From: CAYRHJ01 sp964424105
GTDB taxonomy: Bacteria > Planctomycetota > Phycisphaerae > UBA1845
Length of the DNA: 64,000 bases
Reading direction: 5' to 3'
NCBI GenBank assembly: GCA_964424105.1
Contig: CAYRHJ010000013.1
Location: 124,001 to 188,000, forward strand
The position numbers and the translations under genes were made by a program. Below the pieces are notes generated by a model that worked only from the letters and a program-made list of their open reading frames with translations, did not search any database and was not told the DNA's origin. Position 1 is the stretch's first letter. Each line of letters opens with the position of its first letter. Shown in pieces: positions 19,070-26,938 of this stretch.

Positions 19070-20164
19070 TCAAATGGCGGGCAATTCGGCAGGTCCGGAA
19101 CGGCGGTGCAGAACCGCCCCGGTTTTTTGGGCCTTCGATGCCATCAGGCAGGCCAGACGGATGGCCGATTTCATGCTGCCGGCATCGGCGCAATTTCGCC
19201 CGGCAATGTCATAGGCCGTGCCATGATCCACGCTGACGCGGATAATGGGCAGCCCCAAGGTGATGTTCACGGCTTGATCGAACGCCAGAAGCTTGATTGG
19301 AATCAGGGCTTGGTCGTGGTACAAGGCCACCAGACCATCGTAACCACCGCGCAATGATTTCAGAAACAGGGTGTCAGCGGGAAAAGGCCCTTCCACGCGG
19401 ATGCCGATTTCACGGGCCATCAAAATGGCCGGTTCGATGATTCGCGTCTCCTCGTCTCCGAATCGCCCGTTCTCGCCGGCGTGTGGATTCAACGCAGCCA
19501 CCGCGATGCGCGGCTGCTCGATTCCCCAATAACGGCGAAGGGCCTCGTCGAGCAAATCGATAGGCTGAAAGATCAACCCCAGCGTAAACCGATTTCGCAA
19601 TTCAAACAGCGCGATGTGCGTGCTGGCCAGTGCGATTTTGAACGGGCCGCCGGCGAACATCATGGTGACGCGTTTGCAATCACATCGGCGGGCGAAAAGC
19701 TCGGTGTGTCCGGGCAGTTTGCATCCGGCCAACTGCCAGCTCACCTTGTGGATGGGTCCGGTGACGACGGCGTCGATCTGACCGCTTCGGGCGGCACGGA
19801 TGGCATCTTCCACGAATCTGAGGGAGGCTCGCCCACCCTCGGCCGAGGGTTCAGTGAGGTGGATGTCGGGCGAAAACTCGTCGTAGTCAGCCAGCACAAT
19901 GCCGGACTTCACGGTATCGACTTCATCGTGAAAGCGGCGATACCAGCAGGGTTCCAGTTCAGCGAGACCAGCCGCAACGTCCAGCGATTCCTCCATGCCG
20001 TAAATGATGAATCGTCCCAGCGAGCGAACGTCCGGATCGCTGAGGGCTTTGATGATGACCTCCGCGCCGATCCCCGCGGGGTCTCCCATGGTGATGCCCA
20101 CGATCGGCTTATCGAGCGGTGTCTGCCTGCGAAGTTCATCGAGATCTTCCGGTCGACCGATCAT
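19070..20164 (-). CDS. pdxA: 4-hydroxythreonine-4-phosphate dehydrogenase
   Basis: 364 residues. PdxA features are visible in order: KPIVGITMGDPAGIGAEVI near the start, AVVTGPIHKVSW, GHTELFARRC, FLKSLRGGYDGLVALYHDQALIPIK and VRVSVDHGTAYDIAGRNCADAGSM. The His residues in GPIHK, the late YHDQ and DHGTA are the usual metal ligands. It oxidises 4-phosphohydroxythreonine in vitamin B6 synthesis. The start at 20164 overlaps the stop of ribE by four bases (ATGA), so the two cofactor genes form a translationally coupled pair. A longer open frame exists upstream but lies inside ribE. Confidence 0.95.
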   Translation of the reverse strand: MIGRPEDLDELRRQTPLDKPIVGITMGDPAGIGAEVIIKALSDPDVRSLGRFIIYGMEESLDVAAGLAELEPCWYRRFHDEVDTVKSGIVLADYDEFSPDIHLTEPSAEGGRASLRFVEDAIRAARSGQIDAVVTGPIHKVSWQLAGCKLPGHTELFARRCDCKRVTMMFAGGPFKIALASTHIALFELRNRFTLGLIFQPIDLLDEALRRYWGIEQPRIAVAALNPHAGENGRFGDEETRIIEPAILMAREIGIRVEGPFPADTLFLKSLRGGYDGLVALYHDQALIPIKLLAFDQAVNITLGLPIIRVSVDHGTAYDIAGRNCADAGSMKSAIRLACLMASKAQKTGAVLHRRSGPAELPAI

Positions 20165-20805
20165 GACACGAACCCGTGTTCGTGGAGTGTCTGAATGGTG
20201 ACACTTTTTGGCGGCGATCCGTTTTGGAGACGATGAACAATCGTGCGGGCGATGATGTCGGTTTCGATGTTGACCGTATCCCCCACGCACAGGTCAGCGA
20301 GGGTCGTCCATTGCAGCGTCGTGGGAATCAGAGCGACGGTGAATTCATCGCCCCCCACCCCAGCCAGGGTCAGCGAGACCCCGTCGATGGCCACCGAGCC
20401 TTTCGGCACCAAGTAGGGCCGCAGGTCTTGCTGTGGGCGAAATCGCAAAACGTGGCCTTCCCGCCCGGTTTGGCGGTGAACGAGTCGGGCTGTCCCATCA
20501 ACGTGCCCTTGCACAAAATGCCCGTCGATCGGGTCCCCGGCCCGGAGAGATGGCTCGAGATTGACGCGTTGACCGGGTTTGAGTCGATTCAAAGCCGTAC
20601 GCTGGAGTGTTTCGGGAATGACGTCGAAGCCCACCCGTGAATCGGCATGCTCGGCCACCGTCAGGCAGACGCCGTTCACCGCGATGCTGGCGCCGGCCAC
20701 GAGCGTACCAGCCAGTTCATCGACATCGACGGTCAGCCGAGAACAGCCGTCGCCCGGCACGAGTTCGCGTACGGTCCCACGATGTCGAATGATTCCCGTA
20801 AACAT
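20161..20805 (-). CDS. ribE: Riboflavin synthase, alpha subunit
   Basis: 214 residues made of two homologous lumazine-binding repeats. The first begins MFTGIIRHRGTV and has SIAVNGVCLTV; the second has GHVDGTARLVH and SVAIDGVSLTLAGV. The enzyme dismutates two 6,7-dimethyl-8-ribityllumazine molecules into riboflavin. No FMN riboswitch is visible in the gap upstream, and other rib genes are not in the window. It is the first gene of the ribE-pdxA pair. The N-terminal MFTGII is the canonical start, so the ATG is certain. Confidence 0.96.
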   Translation of the reverse strand: MFTGIIRHRGTVRELVPGDGCSRLTVDVDELAGTLVAGASIAVNGVCLTVAEHADSRVGFDVIPETLQRTALNRLKPGQRVNLEPSLRAGDPIDGHFVQGHVDGTARLVHRQTGREGHVLRFRPQQDLRPYLVPKGSVAIDGVSLTLAGVGGDEFTVALIPTTLQWTTLADLCVGDTVNIETDIIARTIVHRLQNGSPPKSVTIQTLHEHGFVS

Positions 20806-21053
20806 ATTTGCATACTGCGTTTGCGCTTCATTCCATCAGACGATGCTAGGACGGCTCAATTGAATGTCAAGCGACGCTGCCGCGACGCTGCTTGATTGTC
20901 GCATCCTACGTTGCGGGTTGCAAATCAGGGGGTTGCGATTCGGACGATCGCGAATCAGAAGATGCGTGTCAAGCGCCCGCGACAGACGATGGCGAGTCAA
21001 ACGGTCGCGAATCAGGGCCAGGATAAAATACGCCCGGTGTCGCCAAACTTGAC

Positions 21054-21127
21054 TGCGCCCGGCAGGAGTCGAACCTGCAACCTACGGATTCGAAGTCCGT
21101 CACTCTATCCAATTGAGCTACGAGCGC
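21054..21127 (-). tRNA. tRNA-Arg (anticodon TCG)
   Basis: A complete 74-base cloverleaf. The acceptor arm is GCGCTCG paired with CGGGCGC, the anticodon arm is ACGGA-CTTCGAA-TCCGT and the T arm carries GGTTCGACTCC. The loop CTTCGAA places anticodon TCG, which reads CGA arginine codons. The discriminator base is A and no CCA is encoded. Confidence 0.97.
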
Positions 21128-21220
21128 TATTTGCGAACGGCCATGATCTACGCAATCGACGTTTCCGCCGACCACGACCATCCTAACGCGCCATGCGCTC
21201 TCCACGCAACATTCCTTGAT

Positions 21221-21279
21221 CCCTGCCCATTATGGATCGGAAATCCCTGCCCAATATGGATCGGGAATCCCTGCCCATT
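21221..21279 (+). repeat. 24-base tandem repeat
   Basis: About two and a half copies of CCCTGCCCATTATGGATCGG plus four bases, at 21221, 21245 and 21269, with few differences between copies. Confidence 0.85.
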
Positions 21280-21420
21280 GAGGATTTCGAAAATTCCACG
21301 TTCTCGACCATGATCAGCCGCGCCAAGGCGTAGACCGCATAATAGAAACGTGCGATATTGAGCAATGACGTCGTGAGCGCGAGCGGTGCAGGAGTCACGA
21401 ATGACGAAGACTAAATTCGC

Positions 21421-21517
21421 CGGGTGCCCCATCCATCGCACAGCGATGGGTGGGGTCCCGATGATCAGGACGTGTGCTCGGGTGGCCCACCTCCTTTGGA
21501 GGTGGGGGAGCCGATGA
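21421..21517 (+). repeat. Compound palindromic repeat C-D
   Basis: Unit C at 21421-21460 pairs CCATCGC with GCGATGG and GGGTGCCCC with GGGGTCC. Unit D at 21480-21517 contains the hairpin CCACCTCC-TTT-GGAGGTGG followed by GGGAGCCGATGA. The same pair is present in reverse order and orientation at 49763-49880. Unit C alone is at 40789-40833. Confidence 0.8.
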
Positions 21518-21627
21518 CCAGGTGCAGCCGCGGACGTGCCGCGCGGTCGGGGTAAGGCGGGCTTCGGGAAGCCCATTCGCCGGAGGCCGCTACGGCCAAC
21601 TCGCCGGCCCGTCAGCAATACCATACC

Positions 21628-21945
21628 ATGCTCGCCACGAAAGGACAGGTCGGCTATCATGGCGGTGTTATGGCCGATCATTTGGAAGAGATTCCCTCCA
21701 ACCAGGACCCACATCACTTCGACTTTGACCTTGACCGGAGGCAGAACATCAGCATCGCCGAAATGAAATGCCGCTATCTCACGTTCGACAGTGAGTGGTG
21801 GGTATTCGCCGCCGAGTTCGCGCTGATGGTTCACTTTCGACCGCAATGGAACCAGAGCGGATTCGGCAGCAAAACCCCTGGTAGGGGTCGCCCTGGGACG
21901 CATCGCATCAGCAGATGGAACGAGTTGTCCCCGCCTCTGGAGTAG
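21628..21945 (+). pseudogene. Remnant of an Eco29kI-like GIY-YIG restriction endonuclease
   Basis: The 105-codon frame matches only the C-terminal part of Eco29kI-type enzymes: ISIAEMKCRYLTFDSEWW, then FALMVHFRPQWN, SGFGSKTPGRGR and SRWNEL. The family pattern is an EALLI-x-x-F-x-PLWN block followed by GFG-x-x-x-PG-x-GR. A stop at 21553 and repeat sequence lie upstream, and the N-terminal half with the catalytic GIY-YIG residues is absent in all plus-strand frames. It is therefore judged a truncated, inactive remnant. Its 3' end overlaps the convergent methyltransferase gene by 38 bases. Confidence 0.6.
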
Positions 21946-22660
21946 CCCCCCACCGCAGGTGTTCACGCTCACAGGATGGACCGTTACGGCAGACGATCCA
22001 GAAACAGTGCCGCTTGCGGGCATGATGCGCGGTCTTCCATTTCGTGGACATCATCGGCCCCTTCCGAACTTTCACGATCAAATCGCAGACCGTGAAACCA
22101 GCTTCTTCGGCCATGCTAATGAAGTCGCAATGTGCCCAACGTGACTTATGGCTGTTCACCATATCAGTGATCTTGGCCAGCAACAAACCCTCCGGCTTGA
22201 GCACTCGTTTGGCCTGCTTCAAGAATGGCGGATAGAGGTAGCTTAGCGTCCAGCCATGTTCCTTCCCGCACTCCGTGTTCGCGCCAAAATCAACGTCGAA
22301 GCGCTTGACGCTCTTGTCGCGCCCTTGCGGTCCTACATGCGGTGGATCGTACACGACGACGCCAAACCTGTTTGACAAAACTCCGCTCATGACACGATTG
22401 TCGCAAACAATATCCGGGTTGTATCGGGGATCGATGTCCATTGAGACGACCCGCCTGTTTGTGCGATGCCAAATCCGGCCAGTGTTATACGTGGCGTCCA
22501 GAATAGGCGAAGGCTTGATGCTCGGATAGAAGCAGAGTATCGCTTCAAGCAACTCACCGTCGCTGCCCTCCCACACGCTCGTAAGGGCCGGTGGTTTGGT
22601 CGCCAAGGCTGCTGGACTCTTACTGATATCCTCACGGAAGAGGAATCCATTGTTGTTCAT
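21908..22660 (-). CDS. DNA methyltransferase-like protein
   Basis: 250 residues. Near the N-terminus LDATYNTGRIW and VVSMDIDPRYNPDIV look like a SAM-binding fold, and FGVVVYDPPHVGPQG provides a DPPH catalytic motif, a variant of the DPPY/DPPF motif of amino-methyltransferases. KRVLKPEGLLLAKITDM follows. Similar small proteins occur in phages. The ATG at 22660 overlaps the stop of the zinc-ribbon gene by four bases. The endonuclease fragment lies tail to tail, so the pair could be the residue of a restriction-modification cassette. Whether the methylase is active cannot be judged from sequence alone. Confidence 0.75.
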   Translation of the reverse strand: MNNNGFLFREDISKSPAALATKPPALTSVWEGSDGELLEAILCFYPSIKPSPILDATYNTGRIWHRTNRRVVSMDIDPRYNPDIVCDNRVMSGVLSNRFGVVVYDPPHVGPQGRDKSVKRFDVDFGANTECGKEHGWTLSYLYPPFLKQAKRVLKPEGLLLAKITDMVNSHKSRWAHCDFISMAEEAGFTVCDLIVKVRKGPMMSTKWKTAHHARKRHCFWIVCRNGPSCEREHLRWGATPEAGTTRSIC

Positions 22661-22824
22661 CGTCGACGGCCCTTTTCTGCTTGCACGCCGGCCTTCCGTC
22701 GAGGCGTATCCCAGTACGCGCTCTTGCATTTGGGGCACACAGTGGGCGCCTTCGAATCATCGCGCGGAACCCATTCATGCCCGCATCGATCACAGCGGTA
22801 TCCGGGAATTCTGACAGTCGCCAT
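22657..22824 (-). CDS. Small zinc-ribbon protein
   Basis: A 55-residue protein starting MATVRIPGYRCDRCGHEW and continuing to TVCPKCKSAYW, so two CxxC pairs (Cys11/Cys14 and Cys30/Cys33) form a rubredoxin-like zinc ribbon. The C-terminus is basic. Its TGA overlaps the ATG of the methyltransferase (ATGA), which argues that the two are translated together. Such ribbons often help phage or mobile-element proteins bind nucleic acid, but the role here is unknown. Confidence 0.75.
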   Translation of the reverse strand: MATVRIPGYRCDRCGHEWVPRDDSKAPTVCPKCKSAYWDTPRRKAGVQAEKGRRR

Positions 22825-23269
22825 CAGGGGAGCATCACCCGATTGGTCACCGATGTCAAGGGGGCTACCAATAGTTATCTACCACAAGGTAGAAACCGAA
22901 ACGAGTCGCGCCCTCGGTTCGTAGCCGCGACGTTCGGGGTCCGATCGTAACCCGGCGGGTTGCGCTCGAACCCCGAATGAAGGCGCCTTGAACTCTCGCG
23001 CTCTCTCGTTAACATCGCCCGTTAGTTAAAATGCAAGAATCGCTCGGCACCCTCTATGGGCGGTTCGAACCTCCTCGGCAACCTCCGACCTAGGTCATTA
23101 CCACTCCGACAGCCCGCATCCGCTTTCGACCCCGGTGGCTGGGCAATTCAAACAAGCGGTTCGGTTGGTACAAGCGGTTCTGTTAGGACAAGCGGTTCGG
23201 TTGGGACTAGCGATTCTGTTGGGACTAGCGATTCTATTTGAAACAAGCGGTCGGGTGTGAATCGTCTCG
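22825..23269. other. Intergenic stretch with tandem repeat
   Basis: 445 bases with no recognisable gene. The half next to the protease stop codon holds an 18-base tandem repeat (23152-23241). Confidence 0.45.
23152..23241 (+). repeat. 18-base tandem repeat, five copies
   Basis: Copies start at 23152, 23170, 23188, 23206 and 23224, with the form ACAAGCGGTTCGGTTGGT and drift to ACTAGCGATTCTGTTGGG in the last copies. A partial sixth copy follows. No spacers exist, so this is not a CRISPR array. Confidence 0.9.
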
Positions 23270-24478
23270 CTACACGCCGCCGGGACGCTGGGAGAGCACC
23301 AGCTCCGTTTCATGCGTCGTACCACCACGCCAATAGGTGACACGAACGCGACTCTCCGGCTCGAGCAATGCGATCTTGTCCATCAGATTCGACGAACTCT
23401 GGATGGGTTCGTCGTTGATGCGAACGAGAATATCATGCAAGCGAATGCCGGCCCGCTCCGCCGGTTGCCCCGGAAGGACCATCTGCACAATGGCACCGTG
23501 TCGCTCGAACCAGCCGAGAGATTCCGACAGTTCCTTATACTCGCGAATGTCCGCCGTGCTCACCCCCAGAAACCCCCGGACGATCTCCCGGCCCTTTAGA
23601 AGTTGCGGAATCAGACCCACCACGCGCGAGGCGGGGATCGCGAAGCCCACCCCGTCAAAACGCCCTGAATCCGTCGCGATGGCCGTGTTCACTCCGATGA
23701 CCTCGCCGCGACGGTTCACCAGCGGCCCACCGCTGTTTCCCGGATTGATCACCGCATCGGTCTGAATGAAACCGGCGTACGTCACGTTGTGAATCAAGAC
23801 GTTGGACCGACCCAGCGCGCTGATGATCCCTCGGCTGAAAGTGCCGTCCAACCCGAACGGGTTCCCGATGGCGAAGACCTCGTCCCCCACCGCCAGCCGG
23901 CGGCTGTCACCGAAACGTACTTCGTGAAGACGATCAGCCGGGATCGAAAGCACGGCCAGATCAGTTGCGGGGTCCGAACCGACTATTCGGGCATCAAATC
24001 GCCTTCCGTCCGAAACGCTCACCTCCACGCGATCCGCCCCGGCTACGACGTGGTGATTGGTCAGCACGTAACCCTGTTCGGCATCAAACACGAAACCACT
24101 GCCGAGTTCCTGAATTTCGAAGGCCTCGGGAAAACCATTCGGCTGAACCTCCGCGTCGTCGTCCATCCAGGGATGAAGGCGCCGGAAGCGATCGCCCGTT
24201 CCAATTCCTTCTGGATCAGCCGCAGTGGTCGGAATCGCCCGCACGGCGGTGATTTGAACCACGGCCGGCGTGACCAACTCCGCCACGATCCGATTGGCTT
24301 GGTTGGCCACCGCCACGTCGGACGGAGTAGGGAGCGATTCTGCCAAGGCCCGCAGTTTTCCCTTCTCGATGCGATAGGAAATGTGTTCGATGAGATTGGA
24401 TTGCAAGATGATGAAGATGACGGCTGTCGTGCCGATGAACGCCAAAACAAATCGTCGAAGTAGACCGTTGGTATTCAT
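23270..24478 (-). CDS. HtrA/Deg-type membrane-anchored serine protease
   Basis: 402 residues from ATG 24478. A membrane anchor covers residues 9-26, followed by a short linker. The trypsin-like domain has the catalytic triad His143 (TNHHVV), Asp173 (TDLAV) and Ser249 (NPGNSGGP). One PDZ domain spans about 300-395, with GFLGVSTADI and PAERAGIRLHDILVRIN. HtrA proteases degrade misfolded envelope proteins. A single PDZ and an N-terminal anchor make it DegS-like in layout. The longer open frame begins 36 codons upstream but lacks family support. Confidence 0.93.
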   Translation of the reverse strand: MNTNGLLRRFVLAFIGTTAVIFIILQSNLIEHISYRIEKGKLRALAESLPTPSDVAVANQANRIVAELVTPAVVQITAVRAIPTTAADPEGIGTGDRFRRLHPWMDDDAEVQPNGFPEAFEIQELGSGFVFDAEQGYVLTNHHVVAGADRVEVSVSDGRRFDARIVGSDPATDLAVLSIPADRLHEVRFGDSRRLAVGDEVFAIGNPFGLDGTFSRGIISALGRSNVLIHNVTYAGFIQTDAVINPGNSGGPLVNRRGEVIGVNTAIATDSGRFDGVGFAIPASRVVGLIPQLLKGREIVRGFLGVSTADIREYKELSESLGWFERHGAIVQMVLPGQPAERAGIRLHDILVRINDEPIQSSSNLMDKIALLEPESRVRVTYWRGGTTHETELVLSQRPGGV

Positions 24479-24816
24479 GTGTCTTCGCTCGTTACAGACA
24501 ATGAACCGCTCGATTCGCCGAATGATCGGTGCAATCGTTCGGCTGGTACGCTCGATCCCTGATAATACGTACGCCACACGCTGCAAACCAACAAAAGCCA
24601 GTAATTAGTTATCCGTGCAGGACGGGCCTGACTTTCTTCGAGCGAGACGTTCCCGATGTCGAGCGGAATCTTTTGGTATCCGCAGAACAAGCCCCGGTCG
24701 GCCCAGTAATTCCATTTTCATTTTAATGACGTCAGTTGTTGCCACCGCAGTAGCTCATGTCGCGACCCGCACGCGTGGTTTGATCGTTCTTCCACGCAGC
24801 CCAAGCCTGACCTAGA
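24479..24816. other. Divergent promoter region
   Basis: 338 bases between the divergent protease and heptosyltransferase genes. Promoters for both must lie here, but no confident box, hairpin or repeat was found. Confidence 0.4.
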
Positions 24817-25962
24817 ATGGTCCCCGTGAATCGATCGATCGCAACCGAAGCCAATGCATGGCGTCGAATCCTGATTGTCCTGCCGACGTGGGTGGGCGAC
24901 TGCGTCATGGCGACACCCTCCCTGCGGGCCATTCGAAAACAGTTTCCCAATGCGCACATCGCCTATCTAATTGTTACCAATCTACGAGATTTGCTGACGG
25001 GCTGCGATTGGATGGACGAGACGATCGTCTGGCCAAGTGGACCTCGCAAGGGCGGATTCTTCGCTAATCTTCGTTTGGCAAGAAAGTTACGCGAAGGACG
25101 GTTCGAATTGGCGGTGCTATTTGCAAACTCGTTTCGGTCGGCGTGGGTGACTGCGTGGGCTGGAATCACGCGTCGAATTGGATTCGCACGTGATGGCCGG
25201 TCGCTGCTTCTGACGGATCGATTGGCGGTGGAACGGGAGGACGGGAAAATCGTCCCGCACCCGATTTGCCGTGATTACGGAAGAATTGCGGCTGCACTTG
25301 GATGCCCGATTCCGTCCGATGATCTTCAGTTGTATTTTACTTCAGACAGTGAAATGGCGGTCGAGCGGCGACTCGCGGGGATGGGCTTGGCGGCGGCGGG
25401 GCAAGACGGTCCTCTGGTTGTGATCAGTCCGGGGGCTTCGTATGGCGCGTCGAAGCTGTGGTTGGCGGAGCGATTTGCGGAGGTGGGGAAACGTTTGATC
25501 GGATCGATGGGCGCGACGGTGATGGTCACTTGCGGCCCGGGTGAAGAGGCGATCGCGCGACGGATCGGCGAGACACTGGGCGCGGGTGGTTACACGCTGG
25601 ACGATCCGCGGCTGACACTTGCGGAGCTTAAATCGCTGATCCGACGGGCGGATTTGTTGATCGGCAACGACGCGGGACCGCGGCATATCGCCAAGGCGTT
25701 CGGCAGGCCTGTGGTCACGATATTCGGCCCGACACATCAAGCTTGGACGGACACGTCCTACGCGCCGGAAAGGAAGATTTCGATTCCGGTGGATTGTGGG
25801 CCTTGTCAGAAAAAGACGTGCCCGCTGGGTCATCATCAATGCATGACGGGCATATCCGTTGATATGGTTTACGACGCGTGCGTGGGTTTGCTGGCGGTTC
25901 ATCGAACGAACAAGGCGGCAGAACCCTGCGACGCGTGGAATTCGCGACGCGTCTGCAAGTGA
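24817..25962 (+). CDS. Glycosyltransferase family 9 (ADP-heptose:LPS heptosyltransferase-like)
   Basis: 381 residues. The N-terminus RILIVLPTWVGDCVMATPSLRAIRKQFP is the classical start of WaaF-type heptosyltransferases. The C-terminal half has VVISPGASYGASKLW, LIGNDAGPRHIAKAFGRPVVTIFGPTHQAW and then a Cys-rich stretch CGPCQKKTCPLGHHQCM, which is also usual in this family. It transfers a heptose to the LPS inner core at the cytoplasmic membrane. With bamA it supports an outer membrane containing LPS-like lipid. Start is ATG 24817 or GTG 24826. Confidence 0.9.
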   Translation: MVPVNRSIATEANAWRRILIVLPTWVGDCVMATPSLRAIRKQFPNAHIAYLIVTNLRDLLTGCDWMDETIVWPSGPRKGGFFANLRLARKLREGRFELAVLFANSFRSAWVTAWAGITRRIGFARDGRSLLLTDRLAVEREDGKIVPHPICRDYGRIAAALGCPIPSDDLQLYFTSDSEMAVERRLAGMGLAAAGQDGPLVVISPGASYGASKLWLAERFAEVGKRLIGSMGATVMVTCGPGEEAIARRIGETLGAGGYTLDDPRLTLAELKSLIRRADLLIGNDAGPRHIAKAFGRPVVTIFGPTHQAWTDTSYAPERKISIPVDCGPCQKKTCPLGHHQCMTGISVDMVYDACVGLLAVHRTNKAAEPCDAWNSRRVCK

Positions 25963-26011
25963 TGGTGCACGTGTCGACACGGTTGACGCGTCAATAGCTG
26001 TGCTTCGATGG

Positions 26012-26824
26012 TCATGGGTCGGTGCGGGCGTCAGCCATGGCGCGGAGGAATTCCTGGCAGCTTGCAGGTGCGTGTCCGGCGTAGTGGTTGTTGATGAAGG
26101 TGACGACGTCGGTGGCGGGGATGATACCGGCGAGGGCTTTGACAATGGCCCGGATACGGTCGGCCCGGTCCACGACGGGTTTGTCCCAGACGGTGGTGAT
26201 CTTCTCGATTCCATAACGGTCGCCGATGAGTCGCACGTACGCGAAAGGCCCGGTGATGCAATCGTGTTGCTGAATGACCTTTTCGATGGGGGGCATCCAC
26301 ACGTGCTCGGTCAAGGCATAGGCGAGGTTGTGGCCTCGCAACAATTGAAAGAATTTCGGCAGAAGCCATTGTTTGTTGCGGATTTCGACCGCACAAGGCC
26401 AAGGCGACCGCTCGTGCTGAAAAAAGGCGTCCAACCGATCGAAGAATTCGTCCGCGGTTGGGATTGTCTTCTTGTTGAAATACTGAAACTGGAGCAGGAT
26501 GGAATGCAGCTTGTGGCCTAGCGGGGCGAGGTTTGCCAGGAAATGTTCCCAATCGGCATGGCCATCGACAAGAACGTTTTCGTGGGTGATCTTCCCTGGG
26601 GCTTTGACGGCGAATTGAAAGTGATGGGGAGTTCGATTGAACCATCCTTCGACCATTTGTCGCGAGGGAATGCGATAGTAGGAAGCGTCGACCTCGACGA
26701 CGTCGTAGTGTTCGGCATATTTTTGCAGAAAGTCGCGCTGTGGGGTGCCGGCGGAATAGAACGCGGGCACCCAATCCTGATAGGACCAACCGGACGTGCC
26801 TACACGTAACGAACCCATGTTCAC
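26012..26824 (-). CDS. DUF72 (YecE-like) protein
   Basis: 270 residues. Family hallmarks are RVGTSGWSYQDWVPAFY at the start, YDVVEVDASYYRIPS, FQFAVKAPGKITHE, and YVRLIGDRYG in the second half. The fold is a TIM barrel related to endonuclease IV, but its substrate is not established. It is a cytoplasmic single gene, convergent with the heptosyltransferase gene 49 bases away. Confidence 0.92.
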   Translation of the reverse strand: MNMGSLRVGTSGWSYQDWVPAFYSAGTPQRDFLQKYAEHYDVVEVDASYYRIPSRQMVEGWFNRTPHHFQFAVKAPGKITHENVLVDGHADWEHFLANLAPLGHKLHSILLQFQYFNKKTIPTADEFFDRLDAFFQHERSPWPCAVEIRNKQWLLPKFFQLLRGHNLAYALTEHVWMPPIEKVIQQHDCITGPFAYVRLIGDRYGIEKITTVWDKPVVDRADRIRAIVKALAGIIPATDVVTFINNHYAGHAPASCQEFLRAMADARTDP

Positions 26825-26938
26825 CTTGTCGGGTTACCCCGGGCGTATCCCGCTGCTTGACGGGCGGATGACCCGTTGGCGCTAACGCGGACGTTGCTAA
26901 GCTGGATTGCCTGGCTCAGCCGCAGGCGGAGTTATCCT

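Larger units (their letters stand above)
21128..21627. other. Repeat-rich stretch beside the tRNA gene
   Basis: A 500-base region without a credible gene. It holds a 24-base tandem repeat (21221-21279) and the compound hairpin repeat C-D (21421-21517), and separates tRNA-Arg from the endonuclease fragment. tRNA genes are common integration sites, but I found no duplicated tRNA 3' end. Confidence 0.5.

Noticed and set aside
20806..20900. FMN riboswitch before ribE
   Set aside because: The conserved RFN elements are not visible in the short upstream gap.
21148..22023. Long minus-strand open frame (291 codons)
   Set aside because: It consists of tandem and hairpin repeats plus the antisense of the endonuclease fragment, with no family-like content.
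23152..23241. Possible CRISPR array
   Set aside because: The repeats are directly adjacent with no unique spacers, and no cas genes are near.
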